64,000 nt of DNA from Propionibacteriaceae bacterium UBA6238 (GTDB lineage: Bacteria; Actinomycetota; Actinomycetes; Propionibacteriales; Propionibacteriaceae), in assembly GCA_002441465.1 (NCBI GenBank), contig DJWE01000050.1, forward strand, positions 1-64,000. Direction: 5' to 3'. Numbering within the stretch: the stretch's first letter is position 1; every line of letters starts with the position of its first letter. Below are positions 14,259 through 22,084 of this stretch, piece by piece. Both the position numbers and the translations under genes were made by a program. Below the pieces are notes generated by a model. It did not search any database. It saw nothing but the letters and a program-made list of their open reading frames with translations, and was not told the origin of the DNA.

Positions 14259-16274
14259 TCAGGAAAAGCGAAGCAGCACCGTCTCCATCGGCGGGATCGA
14301 CAACTCGAGCGTGCACAGGCCGTCACGACTGGCGAACTCGACCGGGCCGGGCACGCCGGAACTGGGATCGGCCCAGACCGCGGACACCGCCCGCGAGCCG
14401 AGCCGCAAGCGCGGCCGATCGATCGCATCCAGCGACCCGTTGACGAGGTAGAGCGCGAGTCCATCGACGGTGTCGAATGCGTACACCGCCAGGTCCGCCG
14501 TACCGACAGCGGACGGCAGGTCGGGCGCCCACTCCCGAATGACCCCGTGCAACAACTGCTGGCGCACAGTGGTGCGCAGCATCGGTGGCGGCGGCGCCAA
14601 CGGATCCGCCCGGCCGAACGGAATCACCAGCACCCGGTCCTCGACGAGCACATGTCCTGGCCCCGCATCGCGGTGGGCGGCGGCCCGCAGCCGCGTGAGC
14701 GCCGTGACCCGATCCGGCTCGTAGTCCACCACACCCACGTCGGCGCCCATCAGCAGCACCGACGCCCGGGCCGAGTCACGGCCCAACAGCCGTACGTCCG
14801 GGCTCGCCTCCTCGTAGGTGACCGCCCCCGCCTCGGAATCGGTCCAGGTGATCCCGCGCGCGCCCACCAGGTCGCCCAGCCCGCGCTCGATCAGGGTGGC
14901 GACGGCCTCGGCGTCCAGGATCGCGCGGTTGTCGGCGAAGAGCCGACGCACGGCCGTCTCGGTCAGGTTGCGGAGATACTGCCCACTGACCGCGATCACC
15001 TCGCCGCGGGGATGGCTGTCGGTCTCGTACCGGAACGGAATGCCGTAGCCGCCCAGCAGCGCCCCGAGCCACCCCTCCCGCGGGTAGAGCTCGCTCATCG
15101 ACCGGCCCGCACCGGTGTGCAGGGTCACTGCGGACGCCTCACTCACCAGCACCGCGACGCCGCGTCGGCGCGAGCCGAACACTCCCGATTCGCGTCCCCG
15201 CTCCAGGAACGCCTTGGTCTGCGCCAGCGGCACCTGGTAGCCCTCCTCGGGCACCAGTCCGTTGCCGTTCAGGTCGAACAGGTCGATGGTCATTCCGGCC
15301 GGGTCGAGGATCTGCGCGGACAGCAACTGGAAGCGGGTGAACGCCAGCGAGGTGGAAAAGCGCGAGTACGGGAAGTTCTCCAGCTCGGGGTAGACCGCTG
15401 TGCCGGGCGGCAACAGGGCCCGATTGAGATCGGCCACGCTGTGCAGGAGCATCAGGTACTCCGCCGGGCGCCGTTCGACATAGGACGGCAGGTGCAGCCG
15501 GACGGCGGCCGGCTCGCCGCCGCCGAGCGCTCGCAGAAGCGGTCCCCAGCGACGACCCTCGGCCGCGTGCACGGCCGGCACCGAAGACATCAGACCCATC
15601 GTGGTCTCCGGCGAGACGGCCCTGACCGCGTCCCCGACCGCCGCGGCCACCCGCTCCAGAGTCTCCGCGGCGGTGTCCAGCCAGATTCCGCGGAACTCGT
15701 GCGGTTCGCCCGGGGCGAGCAGGCCGGCCACGAACTCCTCGCGTCCCACCGTGCGTCCGGCCCGCCGGGAGAACTCGGCCAGGTGCGCGGCGCAGAAGCA
15801 CCCACCCCACTCCAGCGGCCAGTGGTTGTGGTAGCGGAAGTCGTCCTCCAGCCAGAGCAGCCGCGGGTGCGTCCGGGCGTAGTCGGCGTACAGCTCGCAC
15901 AGGTAGTCCAGCCAGGCCGGGTCGAGCGGGCACACCGCGAGGTCGGCGGTGCGGCCGTTCGGATCCACCATGAGCCGGAAGTCCTGCCCCGGACGAAGGC
16001 GTTTGCCGTAGTCGCCGTGCATGATCGTGTGCCACGGGTTCAGCGACATGCTCGCCCCCGCCCCGGCGGCGACGGCAGCGGTACGACGGGCCAGGTCGGC
16101 GAACACCGCTCGTTCGGACGCGTCGGTGTGCCCGGTGTTGAGCTCTTCCACGTTGGCGAAGACCATCACATCGTCGATCGCCGCCGACCGGATGAACTCC
16201 GGCAGAGCCGCCAGAGAGGCGGCATCGGTGAACCCGGGATCGACGCAGAAGCGCAGCGAGTACAGGTAGCTCAT
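14259..16274 (-). CDS. uncharacterised glycoside-hydrolase-like protein
   Basis: A 671-residue cytosolic protein without signal peptide. The N-terminal part looks like a TIM-barrel glycosidase: NVEELNTGHT at 41-50, SLNPWHTIMHGDYG near 77-90, and an acidic cluster LWLEDDFRYHNH with E143, D144 and D145. A second half (about 380-550) resembles the glutamine-amidotransferase-like domain of family 42-type enzymes, and a beta-rich tail follows. I recognise no named family. It overlaps the upstream esterase gene by four bases and is the last gene of a six-gene run, so it most likely acts on the same imported glycan. Confidence 0.8.
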   Translation of the reverse strand: MSYLYSLRFCVDPGFTDAASLAALPEFIRSAAIDDVMVFANVEELNTGHTDASERAVFADLARRTAAVAAGAGASMSLNPWHTIMHGDYGKRLRPGQDFRLMVDPNGRTADLAVCPLDPAWLDYLCELYADYARTHPRLLWLEDDFRYHNHWPLEWGGCFCAAHLAEFSRRAGRTVGREEFVAGLLAPGEPHEFRGIWLDTAAETLERVAAAVGDAVRAVSPETTMGLMSSVPAVHAAEGRRWGPLLRALGGGEPAAVRLHLPSYVERRPAEYLMLLHSVADLNRALLPPGTAVYPELENFPYSRFSTSLAFTRFQLLSAQILDPAGMTIDLFDLNGNGLVPEEGYQVPLAQTKAFLERGRESGVFGSRRRGVAVLVSEASAVTLHTGAGRSMSELYPREGWLGALLGGYGIPFRYETDSHPRGEVIAVSGQYLRNLTETAVRRLFADNRAILDAEAVATLIERGLGDLVGARGITWTDSEAGAVTYEEASPDVRLLGRDSARASVLLMGADVGVVDYEPDRVTALTRLRAAAHRDAGPGHVLVEDRVLVIPFGRADPLAPPPPMLRTTVRQQLLHGVIREWAPDLPSAVGTADLAVYAFDTVDGLALYLVNGSLDAIDRPRLRLGSRAVSAVWADPSSGVPGPVEFASRDGLCTLELSIPPMETVLLRFS

Positions 16275-17695
16275 GCCACCGGAACGCCGTAGAAGGACAA
16301 GAACGGCATCCGCGTGCAGTCGGACGGCACGATGCCGCCGTGGTCCATCCGCCACATCCCGTGCACGAGCGCACCGGCAGCGGGCTCCCTGGCCAGACCG
16401 AGCTCGATCTCGGAGCCGTCGACCCGCCAGTCGGTCACCGGGCAGCTGCCGTGCTCGTCCTCGACCTCGAACGGGCACCGCGCGAGGGGCAGTTCGAAGT
16501 CGTTGATCCAGTTCATGATCGGCGCGAAGGTGAGCGCGATCCTGCTCGGCTCGATCCGGCGCACCCGGATCGGCTCGGGCGCCCGCCAGTGCCGGACCAG
16601 GCCGTAGTCCTCGGCGAGCGCTGCGTCGGCGAGCCGCTCGGCGAGTACGAGGTTCGCCGCCGAGCTCAAGTGGATGGAGTCGTACAGCGGCAGGTCTCCG
16701 GTCGGCAGCAGGTACACCCTGTCCAGGCGGTTCGCCGCTTGTCGCTGCTGCTCCCTCAAGCCTCCCCAGGCACGGTCGAGGTGCTCGCCGGGATCCTGGG
16801 TACAGCGGGCCAGCTGGGCGGTGTAGAAGGGCAGCGCGGGATCGTCGAGCGCCTGGCGCAGCAGGTTCACCAGAGCGCCGAACCGGTCGGCGTAGTCGTC
16901 GACGGAAGACTCGTAGCAGTCCGCCTCGCCCTGGTACCAGAGCACACCACGGGGACGCGCGCCCGCGGCCGCCAGCATCGCCAGCGCGTTCTGGGCCAGC
17001 GGGGCGAGTTCGCCGTCCTCGACCCACCACCGCAGCGGAGCCCCGCCGAAGGCCGCGACCACCAGGCCGACCGGCACCCCGGCGGCAGCCTGGATCCGCT
17101 TGGCGAAGCGCAGCGCCGGCGAGTGCCCGGTGTTGTGGTTCTCCAGGTGCCCGGTGAAGACCGCCCCGGTGCCGTCGTTGAGCGGGTGGCTGGCCAGCCG
17201 CCACCGGCCGTCGGCGTGGAACTGATGGACGCCCAGACTCGGGCCGTCCTCGACCTGATCGCGGGCCCGGCCTGCGGCATTGCTCTGTCCGATGACCAGG
17301 TACACATCGCCCACCCCCACGTGATGGACGACGTCCCCGCGGGTGAAGACCAGCCCGTCGCCGCCGGACTGGGTCAGCTGGGTCTCGATCCGGTACGGAC
17401 CGCCGGCGGGAATGGTCAGGCGTGCCGTCCATTCGCCCGTGGCGTCGAGGTCGGCCGTCGTCCACCCCACCACCAGGCCGCCGTCCTGCTCGGCGACGAC
17501 CCGCACCGACACCTCGAGTCCGGCAGGGTCGGAGGCGTCGAAGACGAAGGGCGGCTCCGCGCTGATCCGTCCGGGCCGGGCGTGCCCGCCCAGTTCGAGT
17601 TGGGCGTGGCCGGCCGACCCTCGGCTCAGGATCTGCCAGTCGCTGACCCCCCGGGTCAGCGTGACTCCGAACGGCTGCGGCCTCACCGCGTCCAT
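16271..17695 (-). CDS. sialate O-acetylesterase-like SGNH carbohydrate esterase
   Basis: A 474-residue cytosolic enzyme of the SASA/SGNH type. The nucleophile motif VIGQSNAAG contains S138, the block GVLWYQGEAD is typical of sialate O-acetylesterases, and SIHLSSAAN supplies the C-terminal catalytic histidine. An N-terminal beta domain of 130 residues precedes the catalytic part. Family members remove O-acetyl groups from sialic acids or other sugars. The ATG at 17695 follows GAAGGAA; upstream in-frame codons are arginine-rich and overlap the previous gene. It overlaps the glycosidase-like gene by ATGA and lies 20 bases after the aldo/keto reductase gene. Confidence 0.85.
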   Translation of the reverse strand: MDAVRPQPFGVTLTRGVSDWQILSRGSAGHAQLELGGHARPGRISAEPPFVFDASDPAGLEVSVRVVAEQDGGLVVGWTTADLDATGEWTARLTIPAGGPYRIETQLTQSGGDGLVFTRGDVVHHVGVGDVYLVIGQSNAAGRARDQVEDGPSLGVHQFHADGRWRLASHPLNDGTGAVFTGHLENHNTGHSPALRFAKRIQAAAGVPVGLVVAAFGGAPLRWWVEDGELAPLAQNALAMLAAAGARPRGVLWYQGEADCYESSVDDYADRFGALVNLLRQALDDPALPFYTAQLARCTQDPGEHLDRAWGGLREQQRQAANRLDRVYLLPTGDLPLYDSIHLSSAANLVLAERLADAALAEDYGLVRHWRAPEPIRVRRIEPSRIALTFAPIMNWINDFELPLARCPFEVEDEHGSCPVTDWRVDGSEIELGLAREPAAGALVHGMWRMDHGGIVPSDCTRMPFLSFYGVPVA

Positions 17696-17715
17696 CGACG
17701 TTCCTTCCTTCGGGC

Positions 17716-18627
17716 TCAGCCTACGGCGGCGATCGCGGCGTCCACCTGCTCGGCCCTGGTGGCTCCGATCAGGACCGCGTCCACACCCTCGAGTCCGGCC
17801 AGCCAGCGCAAGGCCCAAGAGGCCATCGGCTGCCCCGCCGCTGCGGCGTCGCGGGCGATCTGGTCAAGGCGCTCCTGCAGTGCGTCATCGATCGACGCCA
17901 CCCAATCGGGCTTCTCCGCTGCACGGCTGCCGGCCGGGGCCGGCTGGCCCTTGCGGTACTTGCCGCTGAGCAGGCCCCCGGCCAGCCCCTGGTACGGGAT
18001 CACCGAGATGCCGAGTTCGGCGCAATAGGGCACCAGGGCATCCAGGGCGGCCATGTCGAGCAGGTTCAGTCGCGGCTGGCAGGCCGCCGGCCGGGCGACG
18101 CCCGCGGTGTCGGCCGCAGCGATCAGCCCGGCCAGTTCCTCGACCCCGTAGTTGCTCACCCCCCAGGCGCGGATCCGGCCGGCGGACAGCTCGGCTCCCA
18201 ATGCCTCGACGATCTCCTGGTCGGACGTGTGCGGGTCCGGCTTGTGCAGGTAGTAGAGATCGACGTAGTCGGTCCCCAGCCGCTCCAGGCTGCGCCCCAA
18301 CTGGACGCGGATCGCCTCGGCAGAGGTGAACTCGTCCCAAGGCTCGGGCCCGACCTTCATGCCCAGCTTCGTGGCCACGACGAACTCGTCCCGGCGGCCG
18401 GCGATCGCCCGTCCGACGATCTCCTCGGCGACGCCACCGGCCGAGCCGGCGACGCGGGCGTAGCCCTCGTACATGTTCGCGGTGTCGATGAAGTTCACCC
18501 CAGCGTCCGCCGCGTGCCGGATCAGCTCGCAGGCAGCGTCGCTGCCCACCGGCGATCCGAAAGTCATCGTGCCGAGACAGACTCTGGAGACCCGGATGTC
18601 GCTGTCCCCGAGTGTGCGGTACTCCAC
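17716..18627 (-). CDS. aldo/keto reductase
   Basis: A 303-residue NAD(P)H-dependent oxidoreductase. The catalytic tetrad is complete: D48 in FIDTANMY, Y53, K87 in VATKLG, and H128 in YYLHKPD. The start ATG gives the family's usual N terminus (LGDSDIRVSRVCLGTMTFG). Encoded between the DapA-like lyase (6 bases upstream) and the esterase. The neighbours suggest it reduces or oxidises a sugar or keto-sugar in the same pathway; the actual substrate is not readable. Confidence 0.88.
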   Translation of the reverse strand: MEYRTLGDSDIRVSRVCLGTMTFGSPVGSDAACELIRHAADAGVNFIDTANMYEGYARVAGSAGGVAEEIVGRAIAGRRDEFVVATKLGMKVGPEPWDEFTSAEAIRVQLGRSLERLGTDYVDLYYLHKPDPHTSDQEIVEALGAELSAGRIRAWGVSNYGVEELAGLIAAADTAGVARPAACQPRLNLLDMAALDALVPYCAELGISVIPYQGLAGGLLSGKYRKGQPAPAGSRAAEKPDWVASIDDALQERLDQIARDAAAAGQPMASWALRWLAGLEGVDAVLIGATRAEQVDAAIAAVG

Positions 18628-18633
18628 GTCAGT

Positions 18634-19509
18634 TCACCCTTCCCAGGCTTCGATCGGCGCGAGGGCGCGCTCCAGCCGGTCGATCTCGACCGCACCGAGG
18701 GGGCCCACGGCGGACGGCGAGCGGAAGCAGCCGTCCGCGTACCCTCGCCGTGCCATCAGCGCCTCGAAGGCCGACAGCACGTCGACACGCCAACACTGGT
18801 GCAGGAACCGCTGCCAGTGCGCCTGCAACTCAAGAGCGTCCGCGTGCCTGCCCTCGGCGACAGCGGTGAAGATGCGGACGAACAGTCCCGGCACCAGGTT
18901 GGACCAGGTGCCGATGCTGCCGCGAGCGCCGCTGAGCAGCCCGAAGGCGAGGATCTCGTCGAGCCCGGAGTAGAAGGTGAGGTCTGGCCGCTCCTCGACC
19001 AGGCGGCGCAGCAGGAACAGGTTCCAGTCGCTCACCTTCGCGCCCACCACGCCGTCGAGTTCGAGCAGCTCGCTGAGCTGCTCGAAGGTAGCCGTGAAGC
19101 CGGCCGGAGGCATGTGGTAGACGAAGACGCTCCCCGCGACCGCACCCAGTTGTCCGTAGTAGGCGAGATTCTGATGCCAGGCGCCGCGCAACGGGACCGA
19201 GGCCACCGCGTCGGCTCCAGCGGCCATGGCGTGCGCGGCCAGCTCGTAGGACTCGTGCACGGGAGCACTGCCCACATGGACGATCACGCCCGCGCCACTC
19301 GCCTGCGCGACCGGCAGGACGGCCTCGGTCACCGCACGCCGATCCCGCTCGCGCAACTGCGCGGCGTCCCCGGTGCCCCCGCACAGGTACAGGCCGGACG
19401 CACCGGCGGCGAGCACCCGCTCGGCGTTCGCGAGGGTCGCGTCGAGATCGACCGACCCCCGCTCGGCCACCACCGACACCAGTGGCACCACGATCCCGGA
19501 AGGAATCAT
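18634..19509 (-). CDS. DapA/NanA-family aldolase (dihydrodipicolinate synthase / N-acetylneuraminate lyase fold)
   Basis: A 291-residue class I aldolase. Schiff-base lysine K158 lies in VVGAKVSDWN and the partner tyrosine Y131 in VFVYHMPPA. The carboxylate-binding loop reads GGTGDAAQL instead of the G-T-T-G-E or G-S-T-G-E of typical synthases and sialate lyases, so substrate may differ. Biosynthetic DapA is unlikely given the context: it overlaps the aminotransferase gene by four bases and is followed by an aldo/keto reductase and a sialate-esterase-like gene. A pyruvate-releasing sugar-acid lyase is the best inference. Confidence 0.85.
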   Translation of the reverse strand: MIPSGIVVPLVSVVAERGSVDLDATLANAERVLAAGASGLYLCGGTGDAAQLRERDRRAVTEAVLPVAQASGAGVIVHVGSAPVHESYELAAHAMAAGADAVASVPLRGAWHQNLAYYGQLGAVAGSVFVYHMPPAGFTATFEQLSELLELDGVVGAKVSDWNLFLLRRLVEERPDLTFYSGLDEILAFGLLSGARGSIGTWSNLVPGLFVRIFTAVAEGRHADALELQAHWQRFLHQCWRVDVLSAFEALMARRGYADGCFRSPSAVGPLGAVEIDRLERALAPIEAWEG

Positions 19510-20759
19510 GCGCGCTTGAGCTCCTCGACGGCGTCCCGGACGGCGGAGGTCATGATCTCGATCTCCTCCGCGCTGATCCCGCACCACCACGGCAGCGAGA
19601 ACGAGTTGTCCCACCAGGCTTCCAGCACCGGGCAGTCCTGCTCGCCCTGGCCGAGCTTGGTGAACAGCGGGTAGCGATAGAGCGGGTGATACTGCACGAT
19701 CGCGCGCACGCCGTACTTGGTGGTGAGCAGGTCCAGCAGGTCGTTGCGGTCCTTGCCGAACGCGCTGCCGTCGAAGTGCAGGACGTACTGGTGGACCACG
19801 TAGCGGCCTCCCTCGACCACCGTCGGGAAGGTGATCTCCGCGACGTCGGCGAGCGCGGCGCGGATCTGGCGGTCCTGCTCGATCAGGATCTCGTTGTTCG
19901 GCTTCACGCTGCGCAGCTGAACCGAGCCGAGCGCGCACTGCGGTTCGCCGATGCAGAAGTTCTGCGGCCACTGCCCGGGCCAGAACTCGTCCACATTGCT
20001 CATCGCCGGCACCCAGTAGCGCTCCCTGCCGCCGGGGAACGCGGTCAGCCCGTTGTGCCGCACCCCGGGAACCGCCTTGGCGATCTCGGGATCCTTCACC
20101 ACGAACATGCCGCCCTCGCCCAGGGTGGTCATGGTCTTGGCCGCGTGGAAGCTGAAGCAGGCGAAGTCACCGAAGGTGCCGACGTGCTGGCCGTCGATGG
20201 TGCAGTCCAGCGCCTGCGCGCAGTCCTCGATCACGGTCAACCCGTGCTCCGCGGCGATCGCCATGATCGCCTTCATGTCGCAGGGCAGGCCGAGCAGGTG
20301 CACTGCGACCACCGCCTTGGTCTTCGGGGTGATCTTGCGGCGCAGGTCGTCGGGGTCGATCGTCCAGGTGTCCGGGTGGATGTCGGCCCAGACCAGCTTC
20401 GCGCCGAGGTCGCCGAACGGGATCGCCGAGGCGCAATAGGTGTAGGCCGGCACGATCACCTCATCACCGGGCTCGATGTCGCTGAAGATGCCGGCGAGCT
20501 TGAGCGCACTGGTGCAGTTCGAGACCCCAAAGGCGTGTTCGGCGCCGATGAACTCGGCGAAGTCCCGTTCGAACGCCTCCAGGTACTTGCCCTGGGTCTG
20601 CCCCTCGGCGTGACGCATCACGTCGACGACCGCGGTGATCTCCTCCTCGGTATAGCCGTGCTGGCGCTGGGGGAAGATGACCCGGAAGCCGTCCACCCAG
20701 CCGCGACCGCTCGGGTCGCTCAGCTTCTCCGGCGCCGGGGCCTCGGTCTGGGTCGTCAT
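19506..20759 (-). CDS. DegT/DnrJ/EryC1/StrS-family sugar aminotransferase
   Basis: A 417-residue PLP enzyme. The family's NCTSALKLAG phosphate-binding segment is near 81-90, VPAYTYCAS near 103, D179 in VIEDCAQALD contacts the pyridine nitrogen, and K208 in SFHAAKTM forms the aldimine. Such enzymes normally build amino sugars for glycans or antibiotics from keto sugars. Here it is embedded in a catabolic operon, overlapping both neighbours by four bases, so it may run in the deaminating direction or process an unusual amino sugar. That reading is inference. Confidence 0.88.
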   Translation of the reverse strand: MTTQTEAPAPEKLSDPSGRGWVDGFRVIFPQRQHGYTEEEITAVVDVMRHAEGQTQGKYLEAFERDFAEFIGAEHAFGVSNCTSALKLAGIFSDIEPGDEVIVPAYTYCASAIPFGDLGAKLVWADIHPDTWTIDPDDLRRKITPKTKAVVAVHLLGLPCDMKAIMAIAAEHGLTVIEDCAQALDCTIDGQHVGTFGDFACFSFHAAKTMTTLGEGGMFVVKDPEIAKAVPGVRHNGLTAFPGGRERYWVPAMSNVDEFWPGQWPQNFCIGEPQCALGSVQLRSVKPNNEILIEQDRQIRAALADVAEITFPTVVEGGRYVVHQYVLHFDGSAFGKDRNDLLDLLTTKYGVRAIVQYHPLYRYPLFTKLGQGEQDCPVLEAWWDNSFSLPWWCGISAEEIEIMTSAVRDAVEELKRA

Positions 20760-22021
20760 GCGTTGTCCTCCTTCGTGGCTGCCCCGGCCGACACCGGGTG
20801 CGGGATCTTGGTGGTGTCGATGACCTCGCACAGGAGGTCCTCCTTGTTGGCGTCGTAGGCGACCAGGAGACGGTCGCCGTCGACCAGGCAGCAGGGGTAC
20901 TGGTGCCCGTTGATCTTGAGCAGGCCCTTGCGCCGCATCTCCACGGGAGAGTCGTTGATCATCACGACGTCGTTGAACTGGACGCCGTCGTCGCTGAGCA
21001 GCAGCATCAGCGGACGCCGGTCGAGCAGAGTGGGAATGGCGTTGTTGACCAGGTAGAAGCGGCCGTCGCTCAGCCGTCCGGCGTACAGCCGGCTCATCGA
21101 GTCGGGGATGTCGGACAGCACCGGCGTGCTCCAGGTGAGGCCGCCGTCGTCGGAGTGGTTGACGTAGACCCGGCAGGAGGCGCCCTCGTCGCGCCAGAAG
21201 ACCATGATCCGGCCGCTGTCGAGCTGGTACCAGGTGCTCTCTCCGTAGGGGAACCAGGCTCCTTCCGGCTCGGGAATCCGGATGAACTCCGGACGCGCGA
21301 GCATGTCGTCGCCGGGCCACAGCAGGATCGCGGGGCCATCGCTGCGGGTGGTACACACGCACAGCAGCCGCCCGTCCCGGGTGAGCCGGGGCGCCTCGAA
21401 GATCCACTTGATCTGCGACCCGTAGGAGAACACCTTCTCGAAGTGGACGCCGTCGCTGGAGCCGTACAGATCCACATAGGCGGTCTCCGGGTTGATCCGC
21501 CGCATGCCGGTCACCGTCTCGTCGTGCTCGGTCTCCTCGGTCATCACGACGATGTAGAGCACGTCGTCGGTGGCGTGCATGGCCACGCAGTTGTGCGCCC
21601 ACTGGCTGCCGGGCTCGACGTCCACCACGATGGACGGGTCGCTCCAGGCCCGGCCGTCGGCCGACGAGGCGATCAGGACCTTCTGGCCGGCGTCCTCCTC
21701 GTTGCGGAAGCCGTTCGACCAGGCGAAGTAGTACTCGCCGCGGAACTTGGCGATCTGGTTGTGGTGGTTGTAGGAGCCGTTCTCGGCGTTCCCGTAGTAG
21801 ACCACGCTGCGCCGGGCGCCGGAGATCGCCGGAATGATCGGCGGCTCCGCACCCTTGGTGCCGTGATCGGAGTCGGTCATCAGGCATTCGAACTGGTTGA
21901 ACACCCGTCGCCAGTGGTATTCCGAGAGCCGCTGCGCGACCTCAGGACTGAGCAGCCTGGCTTCTTCTCTCACCCGCGTCGGGTAGTCGTTCGTCACCGT
22001 GGAACCCTTCTTCGAAGTCAT
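20756..22021 (-). CDS. BNR/Asp-box beta-propeller protein, sialidase-like (cytosolic)
   Basis: A 421-residue protein with the sequence rhythm of a six-bladed propeller. A clear Asp box S-x-D-x-G-x-T-W lies at 290-297, with weaker copies near 119-127 and 188. It has no signal peptide, unlike most secreted sialidases. An arginine triad cannot be assigned with confidence. It opens the run of overlapping genes that continues with the DegT aminotransferase (ATGA overlap). It is separated from the solute-binding protein gene by a strong hairpin. A glycosidase, lyase or phosphorylase role on an imported glycan is possible; function is unproven. Confidence 0.78.
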   Translation of the reverse strand: MTSKKGSTVTNDYPTRVREEARLLSPEVAQRLSEYHWRRVFNQFECLMTDSDHGTKGAEPPIIPAISGARRSVVYYGNAENGSYNHHNQIAKFRGEYYFAWSNGFRNEEDAGQKVLIASSADGRAWSDPSIVVDVEPGSQWAHNCVAMHATDDVLYIVVMTEETEHDETVTGMRRINPETAYVDLYGSSDGVHFEKVFSYGSQIKWIFEAPRLTRDGRLLCVCTTRSDGPAILLWPGDDMLARPEFIRIPEPEGAWFPYGESTWYQLDSGRIMVFWRDEGASCRVYVNHSDDGGLTWSTPVLSDIPDSMSRLYAGRLSDGRFYLVNNAIPTLLDRRPLMLLLSDDGVQFNDVVMINDSPVEMRRKGLLKINGHQYPCCLVDGDRLLVAYDANKEDLLCEVIDTTKIPHPVSAGAATKEDNA

Positions 22022-22028
22022 CGGAAAG

Positions 22029-22061
22029 ACACCGCGGGGAGCACCAGTCTCCCCGCGGTGT
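22029..22061 (-). terminator. hairpin between solute-binding protein gene and downstream operon
   Basis: A perfect 13-bp inverted repeat (arms 22029-22041 and 22049-22061, ACACCGCGGGGAG and its complement) with a seven-base loop. Read on the minus strand it is followed by TCTTTCC. Placed after the binding-protein stop and before the propeller gene, it likely acts as a leaky terminator or RNA stabiliser, giving more binding protein than enzymes. Confidence 0.75.
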
Positions 22062-22084
22062 TTGCTGAGCCGTCCGTCCGACGG

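Noticed and set aside
18634..19509. Biosynthetic dihydrodipicolinate synthase (dapA)
   Set aside because: The Schiff-base residues fit the superfamily, but the altered carboxylate loop and coupling to sugar genes argue against lysine biosynthesis.
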